A stretch of DNA of 64,000 bases from Maribacter polysaccharolyticus (GTDB lineage: Bacteria; Bacteroidota; Bacteroidia; Flavobacteriales; Flavobacteriaceae), in NCBI RefSeq assembly GCF_028882255.1, contig NZ_JARBUY010000009.1, positions 18,725 through 82,724 of the forward strand, in the 5' to 3' direction. This document shows positions 34,457 to 42,491 of the stretch, in pieces; position 1 is the stretch's first letter, and each line of letters opens with the position of its first letter. The notes beneath the pieces are model-generated. The model ran no database searches. It saw only the letters and a program-made list of their open reading frames with translations, and was not told where the DNA came from. The position numbers and the translations under genes are program-made.

Positions 34457-34771
34457 CTATTCTGTGGTGATACCCTTTCTTTTTCTTGTCCTTATTCGGT
34501 GTTCGGGAGTGTAATCATGGTATTCCTTGGTTTTTGAATACATTCCCGCTTTTTGCTTTACGGACAGGAAATAAAGCCCGGTACCTAGGTAAACGAGCAT
34601 GAACAAGATCCCGACCACTATATGGATGGTCACCACAAGTATTGTTGCAAGGATAAAGGATGATAAAAGCAGACCAAGCCCCCAATAGATGTACCTTCCC
34701 TTGAAACCTTTGAGAACAAGGGGCATTTGCAGCCCCTTGTACACTAAAAAGGATTTTGTTTCTTCTTTCAT
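34457..34771 (-). CDS. traF: TraF-family protein (VirB3-like)
   Basis: 104 residues from ATG at 34771 (a TTG two codons upstream also opens). Pattern VYKGLQMPLVLKGFKGRYIYW then two membrane helices (about 30-75) and a basic tail (HRIRTRKRKG). This is the DUF4133/TraF plan of Bacteroidota T4SS, located as usual between the pilin-like TraE and the VirB4 ATPase. Confidence 0.85.
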   Translation of the reverse strand: MKEETKSFLVYKGLQMPLVLKGFKGRYIYWGLGLLLSSFILATILVVTIHIVVGILFMLVYLGTGLYFLSVKQKAGMYSKTKEYHDYTPEHRIRTRKRKGITTE

Positions 34772-34780
34772 GGCCAATGT

Positions 34781-35107
34781 CTAAACACCGAAGAAAGCGT
34801 TTATCACGGCTCCCGAAAGCACAAGGAACAAACATGCTCCCAACCATCCCATGATTTTTTTGGTCACATCTTGGTCCCCGTTGTTCCAGGCGATGTATAC
34901 ACGTATGGCCCCGATCAAGCCGACTACGGCTCCTATGGCCAATATCAGGTTTCCCACGGATTCGACATAGGTTCGTATTTCCGCGTCTGCCGCGTTGATC
35001 CCTTCAAGTCCCTGGGCCTGTCCCATGGCGAACGCAAATAGGGCAAAACCAAAGAGGATCCTCTTTTTTAGATAATTTTTCCTTGTTTTCAAATTGTTTG
35101 TTCTCAT
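34781..35107 (-). CDS. traE: TraE-family protein (VirB2-like, DUF4134)
   Basis: 108 residues. Signal-like N-terminus ending AMGQAQG, then two hydrophobic helices (LILAIGAVVGLIGAIRVYIAW; IMGWLGACLFLVLSGAVINAF) with the family's W-N-x-G-D turn (WNNGDQD). Probable pilin-like subunit. A second protein with a similar plan is encoded upstream (35134-35499). Confidence 0.85.
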   Translation of the reverse strand: MRTNNLKTRKNYLKKRILFGFALFAFAMGQAQGLEGINAADAEIRTYVESVGNLILAIGAVVGLIGAIRVYIAWNNGDQDVTKKIMGWLGACLFLVLSGAVINAFFGV

Positions 35108-35133
35108 AATAAAGATTTAAATGGTTACTAATT

Positions 35134-35499
35134 TTAAGTGAATATTGCCTTTAGGACCAATCCCATTACCAGGATGAACAGTCCCCCACCGAATAGGTTG
35201 GTGATTTTTCTTTCTATGTGGCCGACCCCGAGGTGCCACTGGTTATAGACCTTGATTGAACCGAAAAGGGCTAGGAAGCCCCCGATCGCGATTGTAAGGT
35301 CGATCATCGGTGAAAAATAAGGGTAGAAGGCACCGCCCTCGATGCCCCATGCTTTAACGTGGCTAACTGTTGTCGGTTCCCCCTCGTCGTTTACCTTGAT
35401 GTCCTCCTGCCCACGAACGGTCATGGTCAGGAGGCTCAAGGCGAGATAAACGAACAACCCCTGTCTAACTAAATGTCTTTGCGCTTTTTTCAACTGCAT
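35134..35499 (-). CDS. Second VirB2-like small membrane protein
   Basis: 121 residues. Signal peptide (ALSLLTMTVRGQ), an acidic spacer, then two hydrophobic helices (MIDLTIAIGGFLALFGSIKV; LFGGGLFILVMGLVLKAIFT) with YNQWHLG between them, echoing the TraE turn. A divergent TraE paralog is the best reading. It sits directly before traE. Confidence 0.7.
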   Translation of the reverse strand: MQLKKAQRHLVRQGLFVYLALSLLTMTVRGQEDIKVNDEGEPTTVSHVKAWGIEGGAFYPYFSPMIDLTIAIGGFLALFGSIKVYNQWHLGVGHIERKITNLFGGGLFILVMGLVLKAIFT

Positions 35500-35586
35500 A
35501 TTGTAAAAATGATTTAATGTCCATTCCTTCTCCTTGGATATTCGATATGGTCGGTTCCATGTTCTTTTCTTTTGGTGTCTCTATGG

Positions 35587-35799
35587 TCAGGAATCTGCCA
35601 TTATCTTTTTTTTTTCGGTCCCGGATTCCCTTACCATGACCGGCTGTTCACCTTCATCCTCGAAATCGTCAATTGAATAGGTGTTATCGTCGATACCTTT
35701 TTTACCGACCCCGCCCTTTAACAGGTCGACTATTAGTACTACAGAATAATAGGCCACATAGACCAATCCGATTATCAGTATGAATTTTGAGAATGCCAT
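35587..35799 (-). CDS. Small membrane protein in transfer operon, 70 aa
   Basis: One N-terminal membrane helix (FILIIGLVYVAYYSVVLIVDLL) then an acidic tail (DNTYSIDDFEDEGEQPV). It is 1 nt downstream of the 35801-36106 gene. Short membrane proteins of this kind occur before TraE in Bacteroidota elements; no function is known to me. Confidence 0.65.
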   Translation of the reverse strand: MAFSKFILIIGLVYVAYYSVVLIVDLLKGGVGKKGIDDNTYSIDDFEDEGEQPVMVRESGTEKKKIMADS

Positions 35800-35800
35800 A

Positions 35801-36106
35801 TTAAATGAATTTGTTCTTTTTGGTTAATGATTTGATGTCCTCCTGGTTTTCCAGAAGCCATCTTTCCCCCAGGTAACTGAAAAGATCCCCTACGTTTAGG
35901 CCAAAATGGTCCTTGATGTGTTTGAAGGCTCCGTGGACATCCTCATCTACATACGCCACGGACACTTTGGAATAGTTCTTTCCCGCCAGTTCCAAACGGA
36001 GTTCGTTGAAGGGTTTGTCATCTGCAGGGACCACCTTGAAACTGGTTTTAGGTGCGGTATTGTTGTCCCCGTTGATCTGTCTTATGATGTTTTCTGCTTT
36101 ACTCAT
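35801..36106 (-). CDS. Small protein, TraB/C position, 101 aa
   Basis: Soluble, with KPFNELRLELAGKNYSKVSV and AYVDEDVHGAFKHIKDHFGL. The plan (disordered start, short beta-strand, then helices) may be a ribbon-helix-helix-like or small DNA-binding fold. It lies directly downstream of the TraA-like ATPase, so it may be its partner, as in CTnDOT TraA/TraB. Unproven. Confidence 0.6.
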   Translation of the reverse strand: MSKAENIIRQINGDNNTAPKTSFKVVPADDKPFNELRLELAGKNYSKVSVAYVDEDVHGAFKHIKDHFGLNVGDLFSYLGERWLLENQEDIKSLTKKNKFI

Positions 36107-36146
36107 AGTTCAATAATATACTATTATTATATATTTTACAACTAAT
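36107..36146 (-). promoter_or_regulatory. AT-rich upstream repeats
   Basis: AATAATATACTATTATTATATATTTTA, AT-rich direct words (TATTATATATTTTA) that also occur upstream of ssb (39289-39345) and of the 49248 gene (49290-49345). Probably promoter or operator sequence for the tra operon downstream. Confidence 0.4.
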
Positions 36147-36779
36147 TTATATAGTTATTATATAATTTAGTAAAAAAAACTTAAAGAAGTCCTCGAAATT
36201 TTCTTTTTGGATTTTGCTCATACCCCTTGTGCTTATGCGGTCCATATCCACCCTGTCATATATGGTATAGGGGGAAATTTCTCCGAATTGTCTAAGTTCC
36301 GTATCCACTTTTTCCTTGAGTTCCGCCTTTGCCGCCTTTTTTATCCTGTTCGGCAGGAACAAAAGGGGGATATTCGGGTTGATGTGTTTGGCCACTTGGA
36401 CATAGACCAGGGTGGATTCGAATGTCTTTTTCTCATAGGCGAAGGGTACGATTATAACGTCCACGTTGGCCAGCATTTTGAGAATATCGGGATTGTCGAG
36501 ATTGCCCGGGCTATCGATCAAATAATCGTATTCAGGGTCGTCCTTGATTTCAGGAAGTAGCCTTCCCACGTCCGAAAGTTCGCATTTGATTACTTTGTAA
36601 GGTGGATCCCCGTCCATGATCTGGTTTTCCGTTTCCCATTGATGGAAGAAACTTTGTTGAAAATCAAGGTCGATCGCCACGACGTTCCTTTTTTCTATAA
36701 TGCTCATGTAGTTGCATAACAATATGGACAGGGTTGATTTGCCCACACCGCCTTTTTGGTTTCCTATTAATATTCTCAT
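36147..36779 (-). CDS. traA: ParA-like ATPase of the transfer operon (TraA-like)
   Basis: 210 residues. Deviant Walker A KGGVGKST (9-16), IDLDFQQSFFHQWE after it, and Walker B-like YDYLIDSPGNLDNP. It is distinct from the partition ParA at 18602-19348. In CTnDOT-type elements TraA heads the tra operon and is ParA-like. Its ATG overlaps the relaxase stop (ATGA), so it is cotranscribed with mobB. Confidence 0.85.
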   Translation of the reverse strand: MRILIGNQKGGVGKSTLSILLCNYMSIIEKRNVVAIDLDFQQSFFHQWETENQIMDGDPPYKVIKCELSDVGRLLPEIKDDPEYDYLIDSPGNLDNPDILKMLANVDVIIVPFAYEKKTFESTLVYVQVAKHINPNIPLLFLPNRIKKAAKAELKEKVDTELRQFGEISPYTIYDRVDMDRISTRGMSKIQKENFEDFFKFFLLNYIITI

Positions 36780-38350
36780 ATCGATTGATTAAGGTTTCTT
36801 TTTTTCTTTTTCCCCTTTTTATTCGAAGCAGAGTTCTCTTCATCGTCCTCACCTGCAGCACCACTGCTGAACATCAATTGTTCGAAAAGGCTCGTCTGTT
36901 TACCTTGGTTGTGATAGGTGCTGTGGTCATCCGGCCTTTGGTTGGCCATAAAAGGGGTTTGGATCCTTTCCTGCTCCATGTGTTCGTCCTTGAAACGGTT
37001 GAGCGTCCTAAGGTCCTCGCCCAACAAAACCGCGATGTTGTTCTTTCTGTCATATAATAATTGGTCCGAAGCCACCGGATGGACGGTGATATCCCTTTCT
37101 TCAAGGAATTGTTTGGTGCCGCCTTTGGAATGGTGGATGGCAATGGCCACCAGGTTGCTGTAATGTAGGCTGTCTATCTGGGGGTCGATTCGGGCCGCCC
37201 CTTCATGTACATTGAGGATATGCGCTATTGCGGATGCGCTTTTTACCGACATGGCCGCTGTGTTCTTAAGGGTGTTGGTATTGTGGTTCTTCCATAAGGA
37301 AGAGACCGTTTCCCTGTTCAGCCTTGCAACTATTTCATTGGACACCTTTAAATAGACGTTCCCTTTCCGGTCGGCCCTTGCCCCGATTGTGGCCATGTCC
37401 CCTTGGATGGTGTTCCAATCTTTTCCCTTGAAGTCCATTTCCCTTAGCAATCTGGGGATGGCCTCTTTTACTTGTTCAATTTCCTTGCCCATGAGCAATG
37501 CCTTTATAGGTAACAGTTCACTTCCTTTGAAAACTGTTTTTTCACGATGGTCGATAAGGGTGTACCCATAAGGGGCATCTTTCCCCTTGGCGGTGTGGGT
37601 CACCAGTTCCATTCCCATTTTTCCATGGAGATATTGTTTCAGTTCGGGAAGTTCCATGGAACGGGAATATTTTTTTATTTTCTCCTTTGTCTTGATTCTT
37701 TTGCCTTCAAGGGATTTGCTTTCCTTTATCAATGGGATATCCACAAGGGCCAATTTGGTGTGCGTGGTTCCTTTGAAATATATGTTAAGTTGGTCGTCCT
37801 TGATGCTGGAATTTATACCCTTGGATTCCAAAAGGGTTATGAACTGGCCATGGGTGGATATACCGTAGCCTTTTGCCCAGTCGATATCGGAGGGTATGTT
37901 CTTTCCGTACTCCACGCCAAAGCCCCGGAGTATCTCCTGAGATTTCAGTTTTTCGAAGGAATCGTCTATTTTTTTCCCATCAGGGCCGATACGTGTGGAT
38001 ACCATATGGACGTGGTTGTTGTCCGTATCGTTGTGGAAATATATTAGATAGGGGTTCTTGCCGTAGCCCATTTCATTGAGGTATTTCTTGGCATACCCCA
38101 CCAGCTCTTGGGGACTGTGTTCCTGTCCCTTTGCGGATATAACGGCATGGAACTGTTTGGCCTTTACCCTGTCATTGGTGGAGCTATGGTATTTAAGGTA
38201 ATTGATGTAATCCGCTTTTGAGGGTTTCATCCCCTCTGGGAATATGAAGTTCTCCGCGACCAGGCCTTCCGATTTTCCCTCGTTTATTTTGTCCTCGTTA
38301 TAGCTGACCCCACGAAAACTGGATTGGCTGCCTAATATTTTTATAATCAT
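36776..38350 (-). CDS. mobB: Relaxase (MobB-type mobilization nuclease)
   Basis: 524 residues. The metal-binding HUH motif is HNDTDNNHVHMV with His106, His113 and His115; QFHAVIS (66-72) is the usual companion. Candidate nicking Tyr residues (Tyr17, Tyr49, Tyr54) lie near the N-terminus. It nicks oriT and leads the strand into the T4SS. A long C-terminal part is charged. The MobA-type accessory gene lies upstream. Confidence 0.92.
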   Translation of the reverse strand: MIIKILGSQSSFRGVSYNEDKINEGKSEGLVAENFIFPEGMKPSKADYINYLKYHSSTNDRVKAKQFHAVISAKGQEHSPQELVGYAKKYLNEMGYGKNPYLIYFHNDTDNNHVHMVSTRIGPDGKKIDDSFEKLKSQEILRGFGVEYGKNIPSDIDWAKGYGISTHGQFITLLESKGINSSIKDDQLNIYFKGTTHTKLALVDIPLIKESKSLEGKRIKTKEKIKKYSRSMELPELKQYLHGKMGMELVTHTAKGKDAPYGYTLIDHREKTVFKGSELLPIKALLMGKEIEQVKEAIPRLLREMDFKGKDWNTIQGDMATIGARADRKGNVYLKVSNEIVARLNRETVSSLWKNHNTNTLKNTAAMSVKSASAIAHILNVHEGAARIDPQIDSLHYSNLVAIAIHHSKGGTKQFLEERDITVHPVASDQLLYDRKNNIAVLLGEDLRTLNRFKDEHMEQERIQTPFMANQRPDDHSTYHNQGKQTSLFEQLMFSSGAAGEDDEENSASNKKGKKKKRNLNQSI

Positions 38351-38448
38351 GTATTATGGGATTAATATATTGTGTTAATAGTGCAATAAGATTATATGGC
38401 AATAAGGGAAAGGGTAATGGTATAATGTGATAAAGGCTCCTTCCATTC

Positions 38449-38826
38449 CTAAGACCTGTATAGTTTCTGTACGGCAAGGACCATTTCGCTCTTCACCGTT
38501 ACATATTCCCTGATCAATTCGGTAAGTTTCCCCTGTAGGCCGCCCGGATCGTTGGTCCTTTCTTTCTTTCCTATATGTTCCAATATCCTATCGAATTTAT
38601 CCGCAATGGACACCGAAACCTTGTTCAAGTCCGCCAGTTCCTTCAGTACGTCCCTTGGGTTGGCCCTAAGGTGGTTTTGGTCATCACCGGTCAATTGTTG
38701 CCTTGCCCATTCCGAAAAGTCGTTCTTGCCGCTTATTTGCATTTTTTCCTCTACGAGTTCCCTTTCCTTGATATTCATGAAGACCTTATAGGCCTTTCGC
38801 TTGTTTTCTACTTGTGGTCTTGCCAT
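38449..38826 (-). CDS. mobA: MobA-type relaxosome accessory protein
   Basis: 125 residues. MARPQVENKRKAYKVFMNIKERELVEEKMQ gives a basic start and a ribbon-helix-helix-like fold, with SGKNDFSEWARQQLTG and a helical tail. It is the typical MobA/MobC partner that binds oriT and helps the relaxase. The candidate oriT hairpin lies 35-84 bp upstream of its ATG. Confidence 0.8.
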   Translation of the reverse strand: MARPQVENKRKAYKVFMNIKERELVEEKMQISGKNDFSEWARQQLTGDDQNHLRANPRDVLKELADLNKVSVSIADKFDRILEHIGKKERTNDPGGLQGKLTELIREYVTVKSEMVLAVQKLYRS

Positions 38827-38860
38827 GAGTTTGTTTTTTTATGGAGTTGCGACAATCTAC

Positions 38861-38910
38861 CCGGTTGGGCCGGGCAAGAGGTAAAGAGGGTCCTCTTTAC
38901 ACATCTTGCC
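38861..38910. other. oriT: Candidate oriT with nested inverted repeats
   Basis: Directly upstream of mobA: CCCGG-TTGGG-CCGGG (38860-38874), then GGCAAGA (38873-38879) and its complement TCTTGCC (38904-38910), enclosing a perfect 9-bp hairpin GTAAAGAGG-GT-CCTCTTTAC (38881-38900). Nested repeats next to relaxosome genes are typical of oriT. The nick site is not identifiable by eye. The structure could also act as a terminator for ssb, which ends at 38925. Confidence 0.5.
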
Positions 38911-38924
38911 TGTATCGCGTCACG

Positions 38925-39266
38925 TTATTCACTCTTGGAGTCCAGTAAAAGGAAGGTGTCCACCAGGATTTCACATTCCCTGTTCTTTTTCCCTTCTTTG
39001 TCCTCCCATGTCCTATAGGTAAGTTTCCCTTCTATGGCCACATGGCTTCCTGAATGGGTAAGACCGTCAAGAAGTTCCGCTGTCCTTCCCCAGGCCACAA
39101 GTCTATGCCAGGAAGTGTTATTGATTTTTTCCCCTTTCTCATTGGTAAAGGCTTCGTTCGTGGCCAATGAAAAGTTCAGTACCTTTTTTTTGGATTCAAG
39201 TTCCTTCAGTTCCGGTTCCTGGCCTATATGGCCAATCAACCTTACCGTGTTCCTAAGATTTTTCAT
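38925..39266 (-). CDS. ssb: Single-stranded DNA-binding protein
   Basis: 113 residues forming the OB fold: NTVRLIGHIGQEPELKE, LNFSLATNEAFTNEKGE, TSWHRLVAWGRTAELLDGL, SHVAIEGKLTYRTWEDKEG. It lacks the long acidic C-tail of chromosomal SSB. It protects transferred or replicating single strands and is encoded beside mobA. AT-rich promoter repeats lie upstream. Confidence 0.95.
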   Translation of the reverse strand: MKNLRNTVRLIGHIGQEPELKELESKKKVLNFSLATNEAFTNEKGEKINNTSWHRLVAWGRTAELLDGLTHSGSHVAIEGKLTYRTWEDKEGKKNRECEILVDTFLLLDSKSE

Positions 39267-39284
39267 AGTTCTGTTCTTAAAATT

Positions 39285-39345
39285 TCAACTAATATATATA
39301 ATTATTATATATTTTAATTCAATTATATACAATTATTATATATTT
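39285..39345 (-). promoter_or_regulatory. AT-rich repeats upstream of ssb
   Basis: Two near-identical blocks of ATAT(A/C)AATTATTATATATTT at about 39292-39312 and 39325-39345, the same words as upstream of 36106 and 49248. Probably a shared promoter/operator. Confidence 0.45.
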
Positions 39346-39387
39346 AAGGACAAAAAAACAGTAAGGTTTTTTTCTTTAGGGGCAAAA

Positions 39388-39410
39388 CAAGAAAACCTCA
39401 TGAATGAGGT
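39388..39410 (-). terminator. Terminator after 39459-39725 gene
   Basis: ACCTCA-TTCA-TGAGGT stem read on the minus strand, followed by TTTTCTTGTTTT. It lies about 50 nt beyond the stop of the small membrane protein gene. Confidence 0.7.
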
Positions 39411-39458
39411 CTTTGCTAATGGTGTGAATGTATTGAAGTTGTCTTATGGAATGGTTCC

Positions 39459-39725
39459 TCAGGTACGGTTGGTGAAGCGTGTCCTTAGGAGCATGACTTC
39501 CAGTATGATCAGGCCTATCAAAGGTATGAAGGTGATTAGGCAAAGAACGCTACTGTTGAAGATAATGCCGATTAGGTAGACAATTGTTGCCGATAGGGTG
39601 AAATGCTTCTCGTAATTATGGTATGGTCTTTCCCATTCCGGCATGTTCTTCCTTTGGGTGGACAATAATGTCTTGACCACAAAAATAAAAAGCACTAGAC
39701 CTATGTCGAAATAAAAACGTTCCAT
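39459..39725 (-). CDS. Small membrane protein, 88 aa
   Basis: Three hydrophobic segments (FDIGLVLFIFVVKTLL; LSATIVYLIGIIFN; LCLITFIPLIGLIILEVMLL) with a short polar loop (QRKNMPEWERPYHNYEKH). Function unknown. It is followed by its own terminator at 39388-39410. Confidence 0.6.
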   Translation of the reverse strand: MERFYFDIGLVLFIFVVKTLLSTQRKNMPEWERPYHNYEKHFTLSATIVYLIGIIFNSSVLCLITFIPLIGLIILEVMLLRTRFTNRT

Positions 39726-39885
39726 TGTTATAATCGTTTAATGTACTAAAGATACAAAACTATAATATAGTAATGTGGTAAGCTCACTATTTGGGTTTTG
39801 AAGGATTATTTTTCAATCCATTTCCGGAAGTGTGAAAATTGGATTATGAAGGTCTAAAAAAAAATATAATTATTAAATTGGTACT

Positions 39886-40056
39886 ATGGAAAAAGTTAAT
39901 CTAAGCCTTAGGCAATCGATAAAGTATGAGCGTTTGCTCGTTGAGGCAAAAATAAAGAAATGTGGGCACAAGCATCTTTTCTCACATATATACGGTCCAC
40001 TAGAGAAAGGGGAACGGGATGGATGTATGGTTTGCGATAATGACGTTCCAGAATGA
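39886..40056 (+). CDS. Small zinc-ribbon-like protein, 56 aa
   Basis: ATG at 39886, TGA at 40054. Starts MEKVNLSLRQSIKYERLLVE, then KKCGHKHLFSHIY and DGCMVCDNDVPE: cysteine/histidine pairs suited to a small metal site. It is followed directly by a G/C-rich terminator at 40058-40083, which supports a real plus-strand gene. Its function is unknown. Confidence 0.6.
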   Translation: MEKVNLSLRQSIKYERLLVEAKIKKCGHKHLFSHIYGPLEKGERDGCMVCDNDVPE

Positions 40057-40057
40057 A

Positions 40058-40083
40058 AAAAAAGGGGGTCACCCCCCTTTTCC
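40058..40083. terminator. Bidirectional terminator
   Basis: AAAAGGGGG-TCA-CCCCCTTTT between the convergent genes 39886-40056 and 40083-40529, with A/T runs on both sides. Confidence 0.85.
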
Positions 40084-40529
40084 TAAGAGGATATTTCTTT
40101 TTTGAACTCCAGGAGATCGTCCTCGAACATTTCTAGTACTTGGTTCACTTCCTTGAGTAGGACCTCTGCGAATCTTTTGACCACAATCGGTGAGGCCAGT
40201 GTGAATATGGTCTCTGTCGAATTGTAGTTTTTCTTGGTAAGTTGTACCTTAAAGGGGAATTCGGTTGTCTCTTCATTTTCGCTATAGTCGGATATTCCCG
40301 TGAAATCTTCTATCAAGGTATGGGCCTCTATCAGTTTTGTGCGTTTTTCATCCAACTTACGGTAGCGGGCCTTGAGTTTTTCGAGTTTCTCCACTTTATC
40401 CAGGAAATCATTGAAGACTTCTTTACCTGATTTTCCCTTTGTTTGGGACTCGACCACCGCTATACTGGCATTTGTTGGGTTTGCCTTGGCGATGGCTTTG
40501 TTGGACGGTGCTTTTTTAGTTGTACTCAT
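40083..40529 (-). CDS. Conserved-looking plasmid protein, 148 aa
   Basis: Ala/Lys-rich disordered start (MSTTKKAPSNKAIAKANP), coiled-coil helix (FLDKVEKLEKLKARYRKLDE), then an alpha/beta part (EFPFKVQLTKKNYNSTETIF) and a closing helix. Similar small proteins occur on Bacteroidota mobile elements, without known function. The 240 bp upstream of it contain further inverted repeats (40580-40690). Confidence 0.6.
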   Translation of the reverse strand: MSTTKKAPSNKAIAKANPTNASIAVVESQTKGKSGKEVFNDFLDKVEKLEKLKARYRKLDEKRTKLIEAHTLIEDFTGISDYSENEETTEFPFKVQLTKKNYNSTETIFTLASPIVVKRFAEVLLKEVNQVLEMFEDDLLEFKKEISS

Positions 40530-40768
40530 TTTCTATAAATATTTAATTAAACAATGGCCATGGTTCAATGGACGGTAAGCGTAGCGATGTGGAGGGTCAA
40601 GGTGGAATTAGGGTGCTCGCACCCGGTCAAAAAACAATATGTTTTTTTAAATCGACCTTGACTGGGCAAAGGCGGCTCCATTACCTTTGGTCATCTGTTG
40701 AATGATAATAAAATATATGTGCGGAACGGACTAAGGATCGTGTGGGAATCGGAAAAGTGAAGTCAGTT
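40530..40768. other. Structured spacer without gene
   Basis: Contains GGTCAAGGT (about 40596) with its complement ACCTTGACT (about 40654), and an inner AAAAAACAATATGTTTTTTT hairpin (about 40626-40645). The whole 40590-40670 block can fold into one long arm. No ORF is convincing. Confidence 0.4.
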
Positions 40769-41449
40769 TCAGGGTTTCATCTTCGTATTACACTTTAGGC
40801 ACGAGATTTCAAGACCGGCCTTTCCCCAAACATTGGAACATCCGCAGCTGTACTTGATGGTGGAATTCTTTTTGGGTTTGCCAGCTCCCTCATAGGAAAG
40901 GGTCATGTCCTTTATCTGATCGAATAGGTCTTCGTCCAGATTGATTTCCTCCACCATATCAGGGTAAATTTCCAGGAATAGGCCCTCGAATACGTTTCCG
41001 TTGAACAACTCCTTGGTAGATCTGTCGAAGGGTCCGTCCTCAATCGAATAATCGGCCATTTTTTGGCCAACTCGTTTTCCCCCGGGCAAACCGGTGTTGC
41101 TGGGCATCAATCCAACGGATTCCATCTTATCGGCCCACTCCTTGTTGTGGTAGGTCCTTCGGGAGGGCTTTCCGAAATTGAATTGCCATCCATGGCACAT
41201 TTCATGGACGATGGTCTGACAGAGCTCCTTTAAGGGGTGCTTGCATATCATACTCGGGTTGATGGCAAGTTCATCCGTTTCGTGGTCTTGGGTGGAGAAC
41301 CATCTTTTCGGTGCATAATGTCCGAAAACATTGTTTTTCCTACTGATCACTATTATGCAGTCATTGAGTTGTCCATTGAAGAGGGTGGCGTTATAAAAAT
41401 CGAAAATATGTTGGAAAAGCGAATAGAACTTCGTGGTCGGCTTTGTCAT
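40769..41449 (-). CDS. SprT-like zinc metallopeptidase domain protein
   Basis: 226 residues. HEMCH motif with His82, Glu83, His86 and a further His101 in TYHNKEW; a zinc-ribbon C-terminus YSCGCSNVW..ISCLKCNTKMKP. SprT/Spartan proteins cut DNA-crosslinked proteins; copies on plasmids may help during transfer or replication, which is an inference here. A 26-bp perfect palindrome lies just upstream of the start. Confidence 0.88.
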   Translation of the reverse strand: MTKPTTKFYSLFQHIFDFYNATLFNGQLNDCIIVISRKNNVFGHYAPKRWFSTQDHETDELAINPSMICKHPLKELCQTIVHEMCHGWQFNFGKPSRRTYHNKEWADKMESVGLMPSNTGLPGGKRVGQKMADYSIEDGPFDRSTKELFNGNVFEGLFLEIYPDMVEEINLDEDLFDQIKDMTLSYEGAGKPKKNSTIKYSCGCSNVWGKAGLEISCLKCNTKMKP

Positions 41450-41461
41450 ATGGGCACGTTT

Positions 41462-41487
41462 AAATATGTATCTTAAGATACATATTT
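41462..41487. promoter_or_regulatory. 26-bp perfect palindrome upstream of SprT-like gene
   Basis: Centred on CTTAAG: AAATATGTATC TTAAGA TACATATTT without mismatch, starting 13 bp upstream of the ATG at 41449. A regulator dimer site is the likeliest reading. Confidence 0.6.
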
Positions 41488-41555
41488 TATTTTAACAAAA
41501 AAAATGAAACCGTGGAAATCAAGGGATTTACTTTTCTGATAGTGTATGAAGGGGG

Positions 41556-41589
41556 TGTGGCGTGTGTTTTTGACCAAAAACCATGACAC
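41556..41589 (-). repeat. 33-nt 3' repeat, copy 1
   Basis: GTGGCGTGTGTTTTTGACC plus AAAAACCATGACAC; identical to 42173-42205. It can form a GTTTTTG/CAAAAAC hairpin and lies 26 nt past the stop of the DUF6876-like gene. Confidence 0.75.
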
Positions 41590-41614
41590 TATGGAAAGAA
41601 TATTGAGGTAAACC

Positions 41615-42028
41615 TCAATATTCACTCGGAAGCAGCAGCACCGAATTGGTGAAGTACATTGTTAGGGCCGGGGCTTTTTTATCGGGCTCTCCATCTCGTT
41701 TGATTACCTGGTCGTTAAGGGGAAAATCAGTGCAGCTGTAAGGAATGGTTTGGAGGATATTGTTGTTCCCGTCCTCGAAGACAACCCTGCAGCTGTTTTC
41801 CGTTGGTGATTTGTGCAATTTGATGGTGATAAAAGGATGATGTGAAAGAAGTTTGCAATTGGCCAGGACATCTATAAGGAGCCAATTGGCATTACAGGTC
41901 TCGTACATTGCGATAATACCCTCGGTGTAATGGATTCCCTTGAACAGGGGGTGGTGGTAAAGGTGTTCGGAGCCAATGTTATGGGCCAGTTCATTTCTGA
42001 TTTCGGTTTCTTTTGCGGTATTTTCCAT
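41615..42028 (-). CDS. DUF6876-like protein, 137 aa
   Basis: GSEHLYHHPLFKGIHYTEGI, MYETCNANWLLIDVLA, SCTDFPLNDQVI and a closing LLLPSEY match the layout of DUF6876 proteins on Bacteroidota plasmids and integrative elements. No activity is known. It carries a leader hairpin 17 nt upstream of the ATG and the 33-nt repeat downstream. Confidence 0.75.
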   Translation of the reverse strand: MENTAKETEIRNELAHNIGSEHLYHHPLFKGIHYTEGIIAMYETCNANWLLIDVLANCKLLSHHPFITIKLHKSPTENSCRVVFEDGNNNILQTIPYSCTDFPLNDQVIKRDGEPDKKAPALTMYFTNSVLLLPSEY

Positions 42029-42044
42029 TTTTCGATTTTAAACG

Positions 42045-42086
42045 TTAATGATCCGTTCTTTTCGTAGGGACGGAATGGATCATTAA
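42045..42086 (-). promoter_or_regulatory. Leader hairpin, family member 3
   Basis: TTAATGATCCgTTC and GAAtGGATCATTAA arms around TTTTCGTAGGGACG; 17 nt upstream of the ATG at 42028. Nearly the same sequence as member 4 at 42492. Confidence 0.75.
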
Positions 42087-42172
42087 GTTGATCGGGAAAT
42101 GGAACCGCACAAGGGACCGAATATTTAACGGAAGGGGGGTGTTGGTTCCAAAAGCGCGCGGGGCCTGCCCCA

Positions 42173-42205
42173 GTGGCGTGTGTTTTTGACCAAAAACCAT
42201 GACAC
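42173..42205 (-). repeat. 33-nt 3' repeat, copy 2
   Basis: Identical to 41556-41588 over 33 nt and 15 nt past the stop of the 42220-42474 gene. Confidence 0.75.
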
Positions 42206-42219
42206 GTTGGAAAGGGGAA

Positions 42220-42474
42220 CTATGTCCCCGGTATGATGTCGTCCTCTTCGAGCTCGTACTCGATAAGGTTGCAATGGTCCCTTAAGGTTTCCAGGGTTAT
42301 CCTCACCCTGACGTTGTTGCGAATGGTTGAATAATACCCTTGATTGGAAAATCCCATCTTCCATTTATCGAATTGGGCCCATGCCTGTTCCGGTGTTTGG
42401 AAATCATCGGGGCTTATGGGAAATTTGTCCGGGCTTAGAACACAATATGTAATTTTGTTGGATGGTCTGTTCAT
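42220..42474 (-). CDS. Hypothetical protein, 84 aa
   Basis: ATG at 42474 (MNRPSNKITYC). A longer frame to 42582 would run through the leader hairpin, so I reject it. The soluble protein has FQTPEQAWAQFDKWKMGF and an acidic end (EYELEEDDIIPGT). It carries the same 5' hairpin and the same 33-nt 3' repeat as the neighbouring DUF6876-like gene. Confidence 0.65.
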   Translation of the reverse strand: MNRPSNKITYCVLSPDKFPISPDDFQTPEQAWAQFDKWKMGFSNQGYYSTIRNNVRVRITLETLRDHCNLIEYELEEDDIIPGT

Positions 42475-42491
42475 TTTTTCGAGTTTTAGGG

